This document shows positions 22,749-29,564 of a DNA stretch of 33,632 nt, one piece after another. The notes beneath the pieces were generated by a model. That model searched no databases. It was given only the letters and a program-made list of their open reading frames with translations, and was not told the origin of the DNA. Position numbers and translations under genes: made by a program. Source of the DNA: a virus; the IMG/VR virus record IMGVR_UViG_3300035703_000283, positions 1-33,632 of that record. One strand, given 5' to 3'. Numbering within the stretch: position 1 is the first letter of the stretch; each line of letters starts with the position of its first letter.

Positions 22749-23291
22749 TTGAAAAAACGCATCGCAATCCTCGCCACAGCCCTCATCACCACCCTCGGAC
22801 TCCTCGAAGCCAAAGCAGCATCAGCCCCACCAGAACCACCTAGAATCCACCAGATAACCGAAACAGCACCAACACCCCAAAACCCCAACCCGACGCAACA
22901 GAAGCCCTCCCAGACGCCTCTCCGAGCCTCCTGGCGGCACACCTGCCCCAACTGGCAGCCCCTCGCAATCGAAGTCGGATGGCCCGCCGAACAACTACCC
23001 ACCCTCACCGGCATCCTCTACCACGAATCCCGCTGCACCCCGACCGCCCACAACCCCGATGATCCCAACACAGGCTCCTACGGGGCAGGCCAAATCAACG
23101 GGTTCTGGTGTCGCCCCTCCCGCTACCACCCGGCAGGGTGGCTCCAGACCCAAGGCATCCTCACCACCTGCAACGACCTCTACAACCCCGAAACCACGCT
23201 CCGAGCCATGCTTGCCGTATGGCAATACGGAGGCTGGGAACAATGGTCAACCCACAAACTTGCCAAACAATCCACCACAAGTCTCCCCTGA
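22749..23291 (+). CDS. Secreted lytic transglycosylase-like protein
   Basis: A 180-residue protein with a clear signal peptide: KKR, a hydrophobic core (IAILATALITTLGLL) and AKAAS near residue 25. A Pro/Gln-rich linker follows to about 60, then a lysozyme-like domain. ILYHESRC with the likely catalytic E93 and GSYGAGQIN at 109-117 are the Glu and glycine-rich motifs of SLT-type enzymes. Cysteines at 66, 96, 121 and 141 may form disulfides outside the cell. TTG 22749 is the only start that gives a full signal peptide. A second wall enzyme beside the M15 peptidase suggests two-step lysis or cell-envelope targeting. Confidence 0.75.
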   Translation: MKKRIAILATALITTLGLLEAKAASAPPEPPRIHQITETAPTPQNPNPTQQKPSQTPLRASWRHTCPNWQPLAIEVGWPAEQLPTLTGILYHESRCTPTAHNPDDPNTGSYGAGQINGFWCRPSRYHPAGWLQTQGILTTCNDLYNPETTLRAMLAVWQYGGWEQWSTHKLAKQSTTSLP

Positions 23292-23296
23292 TCCCC

Positions 23297-23302
23297 TACA
23301 GT
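23297..23302 (+). promoter_or_regulatory. Possible -10 element (TACAGT)
   Basis: TACAGTCAAAC resembles TAGAGTCAAC at 14519 and TAGACTCAGAAC at 11854. It lies 24 bases before ATG 23327 and would give a short leader with the AAGGAGG site. No -35 is evident. Confidence 0.3.
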
Positions 23303-23326
23303 CAAACTCGTCCACAAGGAGGACAC

Positions 23327-23551
23327 ATGAAACTCAAAGACAAAATCAACATCAGTTTCTTCATGCTGATCATGCTCCAAATCATGTATTGGTTCATGCC
23401 AGCAGAACCGGGCGAAACCACAAATCGAGACCTGTGGGGATTCGCCCTGTATCTGACCATCACCGTCTATGGTGTGATGAAACTTTCACAATGGATCAAA
23501 CAGGAATCCGAGGAGTCTCGTGGACGACCACGGCGTAAGCGGATGGGCTGA
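23327..23551 (+). CDS. Two-segment membrane protein, holin candidate
   Basis: A 74-residue protein with AAGGAGG (23316-23322) before ATG 23327. A short charged start (MKLKDK) precedes a membrane segment ISFFMLIMLQIMYWFM, a short outside loop (PAEPGETTNRD), a second segment WGFALYLTITVYGVMKL, and a strongly basic tail. This is a classic small-holin topology, and the neighbouring secreted transglycosylase supports a lysis role. It overlaps the WhiB gene by 32 bases. Confidence 0.6.
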   Translation: MKLKDKINISFFMLIMLQIMYWFMPAEPGETTNRDLWGFALYLTITVYGVMKLSQWIKQESEESRGRPRRKRMG

Positions 23552-23810
23552 AAACGAAGACGTCTTCAGTTTCCACCGCCCCGAATGGCACAAACTTGCT
23601 GCCTGCCGTAACGTCTCAGGACGCATCTTCTTTGAGGAAGCAGTCAGAGTCATCGTCAGAGAAGCAAAAGCCATCTGCAACGTCTGCCCAGTACGACAAC
23701 GCTGTCTAGACTTCGCCATCCGCAACGAAGAAGTCGGCATATGGGGTGGCATGACCACCACAGAACGACGGCGTTACGCACGAATCAGGAAACAGCATGG
23801 CATCCGCTAA
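23520..23810 (+). CDS. WhiB-family regulator
   Basis: Iron-sulfur transcription factor of the actinobacterial WhiB family. The 96-residue protein has the four cluster cysteines C29, C53, C56 and C62 (AACRN; CNVCPVRQRC). The GIWGG turn at 73-77 and a basic C-terminal tail (TERRRYARIRKQHG) follow. All diagnostic residues are present. Phage WhiB proteins can modulate host sigma-factor-dependent transcription or block host septation genes. GTG 23520 overlaps the preceding gene. It is the strongest single indicator of an actinobacterial host. Confidence 0.95.
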   Translation: MDDHGVSGWAENEDVFSFHRPEWHKLAACRNVSGRIFFEEAVRVIVREAKAICNVCPVRQRCLDFAIRNEEVGIWGGMTTTERRRYARIRKQHGIR

Positions 23811-24150
23811 CAAACGCAAAGGCAACCGAGCCGAACTTGCAGTCGCCAAATGGTTGAAAGAACACGGCTGGATTCACGCCGAACGTTCACGAGCAGGATG
23901 GACAGACGACCGAGGCGACATAGACGGCCTCCCAGGAGTCGTCATAGAAGTCAAAAACGAAAAACGTATTGACATCCCCGGCTACCTGAAAGAGCTCGCC
24001 GTCGAAATGGAAAACGCCCGAGCCTGGACAGGAACCGTCATCATCAAACGACGCGGATCAAACAACCCAGACGACTGGTATGCCGTCATGCCAGGACACA
24101 TCTGGATCAATCTGCTGAAAATGATTGACGACCCAACACCCCCACGATAA
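23797..24150 (+). CDS. Holliday junction resolvase-like PD-(D/E)XK nuclease
   Basis: A 117-residue restriction-endonuclease-fold protein. Helix KGNRAELAVAKWLKEHG with E13 is followed by RSRAGWTDDRGDIDGLPG with the metal-binding D41, and VVIEVKN with the E51-x-K53 pair. These are the catalytic residues of Hjc-like and VRR-type nucleases. It probably resolves branched DNA during replication and packaging. The start overlaps the WhiB gene by 14 bases. A promoter candidate for the next operon overlaps its 3' end. Confidence 0.8.
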   Translation: MASANKRKGNRAELAVAKWLKEHGWIHAERSRAGWTDDRGDIDGLPGVVIEVKNEKRIDIPGYLKELAVEMENARAWTGTVIIKRRGSNNPDDWYAVMPGHIWINLLKMIDDPTPPR

Positions 24151-24153
24151 GGT
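24125..24153 (+). promoter_or_regulatory. Candidate sigma-70-type promoter
   Basis: TTGACG (24125-24130) and TAAGGT (24148-24153) are 17 bases apart. A transcript would begin near 24160 and reach ATG 24207 with a 46-base leader ending in AAAGGCCCGCC. The promoter overlaps the end of the resolvase gene. Confidence 0.45.
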
Positions 24154-24206
24154 TCACCCCCTAACCTGCAATTCCCAAGAAGCCCACACAACTGAAAGGC
24201 CCGCCA

Positions 24207-25235
24207 ATGACCGCCGACTTCATCACCATTGAAGAAGCACCCAAAGACAGATGGGGTAGATACCTCATCCAACGCCCCGATGGCAAAGCAACCGGGTACA
24301 CCCGCGTCACCACCATCGCCAAAGCACTCGACGACGAAGCATCGTTGACCGCATGGAAGGGAAGGATGACCGCAACAGGACTCGTCAAACGACCCGACCT
24401 GCTCGCCGCCGCATCCACCAACCTTGACGACAAGCGGTCACTTGATGCCATCGTCAAAGATGCCATTGAAGCGGCAGGAGCATCCACCAAAGCCAACATC
24501 GGCACAGCACTCCACGCCCTCACCCACCAATTAGACATGGGCAGACAGCCAGCAATCCTCCCAGGATTACAAGCCGACATTGACGCCTACCAAGCAACAA
24601 TCAAACAGCACGGCATCAACTTCCTTCACATGGAAGCCCTGCTCATCTCCGACACGCATGAGTACGCAGGAACAACCGACCGCATCATCCAAATCGGTGG
24701 CGGTCAGCCCATGATCCTCGACCTCAAAACAGGGTCGATTGACTACGCCATCCAATCCATCGCGGTACAACTCGCCCTTTACGCCAACGCAGAACACCTC
24801 TACGACTGGCGCACAGACGAACGCACCGACATGCCTGACGTCTCCAAGACACAAGCCATGATCTGCCACCTCCCGGCAGGAACAGGCCAGTGCTACCTCC
24901 ACCTTGTTGACATTGAAGCAGGCTGGCAGGCAGCACAACTCGCACTCCAAGTCCGAGCATGGCGCAAACGCAAAGACCTCTCCACCCCATACCAGCCCGC
25001 CTACAACGGCAAAAGCCCTGACCGTGGAGCTGTGCTTGATCGCATCAAGCAACTTCCTGAGGCGGCTCAGACCGCGCTCAAAACACATTGGCCACACCCA
25101 GGCATCAAACTGCCCGACATGACCCCCACACAGATCGTCGAGGTGTCAGAACTCGTCACCCGTCTGGAAGCCGAACACGCCATCCCGTTCCCCGAAGTCA
25201 AGACCACCAAGGGTCGCAAGAAGGCCACCAAATGA
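24207..25235 (+). CDS. RecB/Cas4-like PD-(D/E)XK exonuclease
   Basis: A 342-residue nuclease with the RecB-family motifs: GTALHALTH with H103, YAGTTDRI with D158, ILDLKTG with D172 and K174, and QLALYA with Q188 and Y192. The N-terminal YTRVTTIAKALDDE segment is typical of phage versions. Such enzymes resect DNA ends for recombination. The neighbouring genes for a small helical protein and an ssDNA-binding protein fit a recombination cassette. The leader AAAGGCCCGCC before the ATG recurs before the primase-helicase gene. Confidence 0.85.
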   Translation: MTADFITIEEAPKDRWGRYLIQRPDGKATGYTRVTTIAKALDDEASLTAWKGRMTATGLVKRPDLLAAASTNLDDKRSLDAIVKDAIEAAGASTKANIGTALHALTHQLDMGRQPAILPGLQADIDAYQATIKQHGINFLHMEALLISDTHEYAGTTDRIIQIGGGQPMILDLKTGSIDYAIQSIAVQLALYANAEHLYDWRTDERTDMPDVSKTQAMICHLPAGTGQCYLHLVDIEAGWQAAQLALQVRAWRKRKDLSTPYQPAYNGKSPDRGAVLDRIKQLPEAAQTALKTHWPHPGIKLPDMTPTQIVEVSELVTRLEAEHAIPFPEVKTTKGRKKATK

Positions 25236-25660
25236 ACCTCCTCAAAGCCGGTGAAGGCGAAACCGTGCAACCCGAATATGTTGCCAAACTCCAAGCCAGA
25301 TTCGCAGCACTCTCCGACCACAACAAACAGATCATCCGTGACCTGACCGCCGAAGCGGAACAGCACGATCCGATATCCCTGTCAGCCAAGCCGACAATGC
25401 GACGGCTACTCATCGGACGAATCATGGTACGCATGGCCGAAATAGACGGCGTCATTGACCGTGACGCACTACTTGCAGTGTGCGAACACGCCACAAAATC
25501 CATGTACCACACCACAGCAGAAGCTCTCTCAGACCTTGACTGGATACAAGCCGAACGTGCTTGGAACCTGGTTGAGGCTCTGGCAGAAGGGGTCACCGAC
25601 CTCGAATACCATCCAACAACAAACACCTTCACAATCAAGGAGACAACCAATGTCCGATGA
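25232..25660 (+). CDS. Hypothetical protein of the recombination cassette
   Basis: A 142-residue helical protein starting at ATG 25232, overlapping the exonuclease stop by 4 bases (ATGA). It contains VQPEYVAKLQARFAALSDHN, acidic stretches and WIQAERAWNLVEALAEG. No catalytic motif is recognisable. Position between an exonuclease and an ssDNA-binding protein suggests an accessory recombination or replication role, which is inference. Confidence 0.6.
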   Translation: MNLLKAGEGETVQPEYVAKLQARFAALSDHNKQIIRDLTAEAEQHDPISLSAKPTMRRLLIGRIMVRMAEIDGVIDRDALLAVCEHATKSMYHTTAEALSDLDWIQAERAWNLVEALAEGVTDLEYHPTTNTFTIKETTNVR

Positions 25661-26054
25661 ATTCATGGAATCCACCAGTGCAGGCCCCAAACTGCCTGCA
25701 CTCAAGTTTGAGAAAATCGGTGACACCCACAAGGGTGTTGTGACCGAAGTGCGCAAACTGGAAGACCGCGACCCGGCAGGCAACGTCAAAACGTTCTCCA
25801 ACGGGGACGTCCGCCATGTGTTCGTGTTCACAATGGACACCCCCGAAGGCGCACACAACCTGTGGGTGCGAGGCAACATGATCAAGACGATCCGTGAAGC
25901 CGCCACACAGGCAGGACTCAACACCCTCGTCGGCGCAACCCTCTCCGTCCGCTACACCGGCGACGGCGAAAAGAAAAACGGCTTCAATGCACCCAAGCTC
26001 TACGCAGCAAAGGTCGAAGCAGCGAAGAAGGATGCCTCAGCAGACATGTGGTGA
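25650..26054 (+). CDS. Probable ssDNA-binding protein (OB-fold type)
   Basis: A 134-residue protein with a long beta-rich core: FEKIGDTHKGVVTEVRKLED, NGDVRHVFVFTMDTPEG, HNLWVRGNMIKTIREAA, GATLSVRYTGDGEKKNG and KLYAAKVEAAKKD. The strand spacing and the central hydrophobic-polar pattern fit an OB fold, as in phage ssDNA-binding proteins. The C-terminus ends DASADMW, acidic and aromatic like an SSB partner-binding tip. A good AAGGAG site precedes ATG 25650. It should act with the exonuclease and the resolvase. Confidence 0.65.
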   Translation: MSDEFMESTSAGPKLPALKFEKIGDTHKGVVTEVRKLEDRDPAGNVKTFSNGDVRHVFVFTMDTPEGAHNLWVRGNMIKTIREAATQAGLNTLVGATLSVRYTGDGEKKNGFNAPKLYAAKVEAAKKDASADMW

Positions 26055-26064
26055 CCCCCTGGGC

Positions 26065-26102
26065 GGGGTTCCTGATCCGACCCTGCGCGGATTAGGAACC
26101 CC
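26065..26102 (+). terminator. Strong 15-bp hairpin without T-run
   Basis: GGGGTTCCT (26065-26073) pairs with AGGAACCCC (26094-26102). A G-T wobble and ATCCG/CGGAT continue the stem around an 8-base loop. It follows the ssDNA-binding gene and lacks a T-run on either strand. A U-less actinobacterial terminator, a processing site and an operator are all possible. Confidence 0.5.
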
Positions 26103-26128
26103 ACCACACCACCCACTAGAAAGACACC

Positions 26129-26260
26129 ATGACAAAACAGCAAATCCAGTCCGCCATCGAATTTCTACAGAAGGTGTTTGTAGGCCCAGCCGACCAGGAA
26201 CGCCTTTTCAACACCATTGAAGCCCTCAAACAAGAACTCGCAAGGAGAACCCGCAAATGA
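26129..26260 (+). CDS. 43-residue small protein
   Basis: Starts at ATG 26129 and ends with an ATGA overlap into the next gene. The sequence is helical and amphipathic (IQSAIEFLQKVFVGPADQER, then LFNTIEALKQELARR). No ribosome site is strong, but the continuous overlap chain from here to 27338 supports expression. Function unknown. Confidence 0.55.
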   Translation: MTKQQIQSAIEFLQKVFVGPADQERLFNTIEALKQELARRTRK

Positions 26261-26439
26261 GCTACGACTACGACGCACTACGACAAGAACTACAGGAGGC
26301 ACAGTTCCGCATCAGCGAACTGTCCACCGCCCTAGAACAGATGCGTGAACAACGCGACCTGCTGCGTGAAAAACTGCGCAGCACCACAGCCAAAGTTGAC
26401 CGCCTACAACTCCACCTCCAGCAAGGAGTTGAACTGTGA
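26257..26439 (+). CDS. Small coiled-coil protein
   Basis: A 60-residue protein that is almost wholly coiled coil (LRQELQEAQFRISELSTALE, MREQRDLLREKLRS). It starts in the ATGA overlap after AAGGAG and ends overlapping the next gene start. It may oligomerise or act as an adaptor; function is unknown. Confidence 0.6.
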   Translation: MSYDYDALRQELQEAQFRISELSTALEQMREQRDLLREKLRSTTAKVDRLQLHLQQGVEL

Positions 26440-26723
26440 ACACCCCCGGAACAGAAATCCTGTTAGAAGCCCACAAACTCGTCAACCAAGACCGCCAATC
26501 AAACTACGGTCACCCGGCAGACGACTACCGCAGTGTCACCGAAATATTCAACGCCCTCACAGGCATCCAACTCAACACCCGAGACGCACTCCTCTTCATG
26601 GTCTCCGTCAAACTCGCCCGCCTCCGCACCAACTTCGACGGCGGCAAACTCCACCACGACTCACTATTGGACGCCATCGGATACTTGACCTGCATCAACA
26701 TGGTCAACGAGGTACAGAAATGA
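26436..26723 (+). CDS. DUF6378-type protein (MazG-like helical fold possible)
   Basis: A 95-residue helical protein with ILLEAHKLVNQDRQSNYGHP at the start, then YRSVTEIFNALTGIQLNTRD, ALLFMVSVKLARLRTN and HHDSLLDAIGYLTCINMV. The YGHP and HHDSLLDAIGYL blocks match a small phage family I know as DUF6378. A nucleotide-pool role like MazG has been considered for such proteins but is not established. GTG 26436 overlaps the preceding stop by 4 bases. Confidence 0.65.
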   Translation: MNTPGTEILLEAHKLVNQDRQSNYGHPADDYRSVTEIFNALTGIQLNTRDALLFMVSVKLARLRTNFDGGKLHHDSLLDAIGYLTCINMVNEVQK

Positions 26724-26947
26724 GCGTGGACATCGTGCAATTACTCAAGCGACGTCACGAGTTCACAAGTGCGACCGTGGATGCAATGGTGGACATGGCA
26801 GTTATCGAGATTGAGCGTCTCCGTAATTACGTCTACAAGATGTCTGAGGCGTTGGTCAATGATGAGTATTGGGAAGGCATGCGACTTATTGACGACTACG
26901 AGGAATGGAGTGGCAGAAAATACGAGGAAAGGTTTGAGTGCAAGTGA
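26720..26947 (+). CDS. Hypothetical helical protein
   Basis: A 75-residue protein starting in an ATGA overlap. It is rich in acidic and aromatic residues (TVDAMVDMAVIEIERLRNYV and DEYWEGMRLIDDYEEWSGRK). Its codons are more G/T-rich than the neighbours', which suggests a separate origin. No recognisable motif. Confidence 0.5.
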   Translation: MSVDIVQLLKRRHEFTSATVDAMVDMAVIEIERLRNYVYKMSEALVNDEYWEGMRLIDDYEEWSGRKYEERFECK

Positions 26948-27165
26948 TCCCTGATCCGAAATTCATCACCATCCTCGCCGACCAAGACGGATTCGCCCGC
27001 TGGCTTGTTCGACTAGACACCGCCGACATCATGGCCGCCTACAGGCAAGGAGGCATCCACCTACTCGTCACCATGTACCCAGAAGGCGAACTCGAAGTCG
27101 CCACCAAACCCGGCAACGAATGGAACTGCACATGGACACCACCCGTACAAGTAGAACGAGCATGA
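26938..27165 (+). CDS. Hypothetical small beta-rich protein
   Basis: A 75-residue protein from GTG 26938 (GTG 26944 also possible) with PDPKFITILADQDGFARWLV and IHLLVTMYPEGELEVAT, ending near TWTPPVQVERA. It overlaps the genes on both sides. The beta-rich pattern gives no function. Confidence 0.48.
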   Translation: MQVIPDPKFITILADQDGFARWLVRLDTADIMAAYRQGGIHLLVTMYPEGELEVATKPGNEWNCTWTPPVQVERA

Positions 27166-27338
27166 CCAGAATCCAATGCCTCGTCTGCCAACAATTCGTT
27201 GACCACAACCCACGACAGATCACAGGATGCAACTGCGACCCAGACGCCCCCTACTGGTGCTACATCGACAGAGACGGAACCGCCCGAGGCTGGTCGCAAG
27301 CTCGCTGGAAGATAATCTCAACCCATGAGAACGGGTGA
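27162..27338 (+). CDS. Small cysteine-rich, probable zinc-binding protein
   Basis: A 58-residue protein with CLVC near the N-terminus and GCNC plus another cysteine in the middle (DAPYWCYIDRDG), enough for one zinc site. It begins with an ATGA overlap. Similar tiny zinc-binding proteins occur in many actinophages, with function unknown. Confidence 0.52.
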   Translation: MTRIQCLVCQQFVDHNPRQITGCNCDPDAPYWCYIDRDGTARGWSQARWKIISTHENG

Positions 27339-27409
27339 CCCGACACGCCGGTGCTCCTGCCCACCCATCTCCCTCCCAACCCAACCACAATGCGAAGGGC
27401 GAGACGACG

Positions 27410-27652
27410 ATGAAGAATGACCCGATAGCCCTCCACATCCAGAAAACCACTGGGCAACTCTGCACCGCCTACTTCCTGATCGGAACCGTCGAAACGCTGG
27501 ACGGCGAATCATCCATCTTCATGCACTCCCAGGACGACCAGACCGCCACCACCACCCTTGGCCTGATAGAGACCGCCTCGGCCATAGAACGGTTCCGCAT
27601 CGCCCACAGCTACCTGATCAGTGAGCAGGGGCTGGACGAGGACGAGGGCTAG
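27410..27652 (+). CDS. Hypothetical small protein
   Basis: An 80-residue protein from ATG 27410 after GAAGGG. It has a beta-rich start (IALHIQKTTGQLCTAYFLIG), a GESSIFMHSQDDQ middle and an acidic end (EQGLDEDEG). It ends the small-gene chain just before a 12-base poly-C tract. Not recognised. Confidence 0.5.
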   Translation: MKNDPIALHIQKTTGQLCTAYFLIGTVETLDGESSIFMHSQDDQTATTTLGLIETASAIERFRIAHSYLISEQGLDEDEG

Positions 27653-27664
27653 CCCCCCCCCCCC
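27653..27664 (+). repeat. Poly-C tract of 12
   Basis: Twelve consecutive C directly after the stop of the preceding gene. Such runs slip in replication and sequencing, so the length is uncertain. It opens the 114-base noncoding stretch before the promoter at 27713. Confidence 0.7.
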
Positions 27665-27712
27665 GCGCCAAAGCCAGTAAATACGGGGTTTCAAGAAATT
27701 GGGCAGAAATAC

Positions 27713-27741
27713 TTGCATTTGTCAGACAAGGTCTGTATCTT
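27713..27741 (+). promoter_or_regulatory. Strong sigma-70-type promoter
   Basis: TTGCAT (27713-27718) and TATCTT (27736-27741) are separated by exactly 17 bases. The expected start falls at about 27749, on an ATG. This is the most convincing promoter in the window and drives the small zinc-type gene, the ribbon-helix-helix gene and the methyltransferases. Confidence 0.7.
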
Positions 27742-27752
27742 GTCATACATGG
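27719..27752 (+). promoter_or_regulatory. Tandem operator-like repeats over the promoter
   Basis: TTGTCAGACAAGG (27719-27731) and TTGTCATACATGG (27740-27752) share 11 of 13 bases and start 21 bases apart, two DNA turns. The first contains the palindrome TTGTC A GACAA. They cover the spacer and the start site, where a repressor would block transcription. Confidence 0.5.
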
Positions 27753-27766
27753 CAAAGGAGGCCACT

Positions 27767-27988
27767 ATGAACACCAAGACACACAACCACTACTACCAAG
27801 ACCTCAACGGAAGCGTCTGCTGTGAACAACACATCGGCGCATACGCAGAAGCACAACTCAACAACAACGCCAACCTCAAGAAGATCGTCACACCGATCAC
27901 CACTTGGATCAGGCTCAGCCAGACAGAACTCAACGAAGTCGCCTCATACAACAGCGACATCTGCGACACCTGCCACTTCAGCAAGTAA
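27767..27988 (+). CDS. Small cysteine/histidine-rich protein
   Basis: A 73-residue protein after AAAGGAGG (27754-27761). CCEQH in the N-terminal third and CDTCHFSK at the end give a Cys/His set for one zinc site. KTHNHYYQDLNGS opens it. An in-frame ATG at 27749 coincides with the predicted transcript start and could give a longer leaderless form. It is the first gene after the strongest promoter, so probably early. Function unknown. Confidence 0.6.
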   Translation: MNTKTHNHYYQDLNGSVCCEQHIGAYAEAQLNNNANLKKIVTPITTWIRLSQTELNEVASYNSDICDTCHFSK

Positions 27989-28002
27989 CACCAAGGAGAC
28001 CC

Positions 28003-28152
28003 GTGAAGACCTACCCGATGATGTCGTTCCGATGCGACGACAAACTACGCCGATCCATAGAACGAGAAGCCAAACGCCGTGACATGAGCATCAGCGAACT
28101 CATCAAAGAAGCCATCACCTTCCACCTGGAAAACCTGAAAGAAACACGATGA
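28003..28152 (+). CDS. Ribbon-helix-helix DNA-binding protein
   Basis: A 49-residue protein from GTG 28003, 3 bases after AAGGAGA. MMSFRCDDKLRRSIEREAKR and DMSISELIKEAITFHLENL give a beta strand, helix, turn and second helix, the RHH (CopG/Arc-like) pattern. It should bind DNA as a dimer. The operator-like repeats at 27719-27752 are an obvious candidate target (inference). Its stop overlaps the methyltransferase start (ATGA). Confidence 0.72.
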   Translation: MKTYPMMSFRCDDKLRRSIEREAKRRDMSISELIKEAITFHLENLKETR

Positions 28153-29564
28153 AAGTCCTGTCACTCTTCTCAGGCGTCGGAGGCTTTGACCTAGGTCTAG
28201 AACGTGCTGGGATGGAAACCGTGTTCCAATGCGAATGGGACAAACACGCCACCAAAATCTTGGAACGCCACTGGCCGCACGTTCCACGATGGGATGACGT
28301 CTCCACCCTCACAGGAGCACACATCCTGCAACATGCACCAGTTGTCGATGTTGTCGCATGGGGATCACCATGCCAAGACCTATCGGTCGCAGGCAAACGA
28401 GCAGGATTGGAAGGCGCACGATCCGGCTTATTCCATGAAGGCGTCAGAATCATCAAAGAACTAAGGAGCTTGACTAATGGCAAATATCCACGAATCTCTA
28501 TTTGGGAGAACGTCGCAGGGGCCTTATCGTCCGCAGGAGGTTCCGACTTCGGGCAAGTCCTCTACGAAATGGATGAAGCAGGGGCGTGTTTCTCGGAATG
28601 GAGGCTCCTGGATGCGCAATACTTCGGAGTCCCCCAACGGCGTAGACGAGTGTTCGTCGTCTCTGTCTTTGATTCTGGAACCGCAGCACGTTGTCCCGAC
28701 CCGCTATTACCTGTCAGCGAAGGCGTGCGAGGGGATTCTTCGACGGGCAAACAGGCGGGGCAAGAACCTGCCCGAGAGGTTGCAGGTTGCCTTAGAAGCG
28801 GTGGTGCGGGCGGCGTCCCGTCAAGCCGGGGAGAACACCTAGTTATTCAGGAACCGATCTTGATAGATCGTGCTGCGTACAACCAGGGTCAGAACGCACA
28901 ATTTGACATCCACATCTCGGATGATCCTGTGTCTCCGTCGCTGGTCGCTCGTGGCCCGCACGCTGTCGCCACGTTCACGAAAGGTAAGCGTGCCCAATCC
29001 GTTGCCGATGATGAGACATGGGACGAGGGCAGACCAGCTCCGACGCTGAACGCTTTTGATCAGGGTGATACACGGGCCACGACCGTGATTGTCCAAGAGC
29101 CGATGCTTCTTGACGGCAGAAGGGTGGACGATGTGCGTGTCTATGATCCGCCTGTCCAAACATTGCAGGCACGGATGGGCACCGGGGGAAACAACGTGCC
29201 GATGCTTGCCTTTGATACACAATTCGGATCAAACGCCAACGTCACCGAAGACGTAGCACCGACGCTGAAGTCGTCGCAACAGTCGCCGTCTGTTGCGTTC
29301 ACTACTGAGCAAACACCGAAATACAATGACAACGTTGCGCTCACGTTGACCAAAGGTTCGCCGTCTGGCGGATGGCAACCACAATCTGTGCTAACAGCAA
29401 CGATGGCAGTGCGCCGCCTCACCCCCGTCGAATGTGAACGGCTAATGGGATGGCCAGACGGATGGACAGAAGGACAAGCCGACACCCACCGCTACAAACA
29501 ATGCGGAAACGGAGTAGCCTCCCCAGTTGCCGAATGGATCGGCAAACAACTCATCCACCTATGA
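28149..29564 (+). CDS. DNA (cytosine-5) methyltransferase
   Basis: Methylates cytosine at C5, probably to block host restriction. The 471-residue enzyme has motif I FSGVGGFDLGLERAG (7-21), motif IV GSPCQDLS with catalytic C75, motif VI ENVAGAL (120-126), and motif VIII QRRRRVFVVS. At the C-terminus it has RRLTPVECERLMGWPDGW and the final motif QCGNGVASPVAEWI. The long variable region between VIII and IX, the target recognition part, contains about five short P-x-L-centred repeats (PVSPSL, PAPTLNA, PVQTLQA, VAPTLKS, VALTLTK). The enzyme looks intact. No cognate restriction enzyme is visible. Confidence 0.93.
   Translation: MKVLSLFSGVGGFDLGLERAGMETVFQCEWDKHATKILERHWPHVPRWDDVSTLTGAHILQHAPVVDVVAWGSPCQDLSVAGKRAGLEGARSGLFHEGVRIIKELRSLTNGKYPRISIWENVAGALSSAGGSDFGQVLYEMDEAGACFSEWRLLDAQYFGVPQRRRRVFVVSVFDSGTAARCPDPLLPVSEGVRGDSSTGKQAGQEPAREVAGCLRSGGAGGVPSSRGEHLVIQEPILIDRAAYNQGQNAQFDIHISDDPVSPSLVARGPHAVATFTKGKRAQSVADDETWDEGRPAPTLNAFDQGDTRATTVIVQEPMLLDGRRVDDVRVYDPPVQTLQARMGTGGNNVPMLAFDTQFGSNANVTEDVAPTLKSSQQSPSVAFTTEQTPKYNDNVALTLTKGSPSGGWQPQSVLTATMAVRRLTPVECERLMGWPDGWTEGQADTHRYKQCGNGVASPVAEWIGKQLIHL

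Noticed and set aside
25088-25231. Upstream extension of the 25232 gene
   Set aside because: It is antiphase to the exonuclease gene end and low-complexity. ATG 25232 in the stop overlap is the better start.
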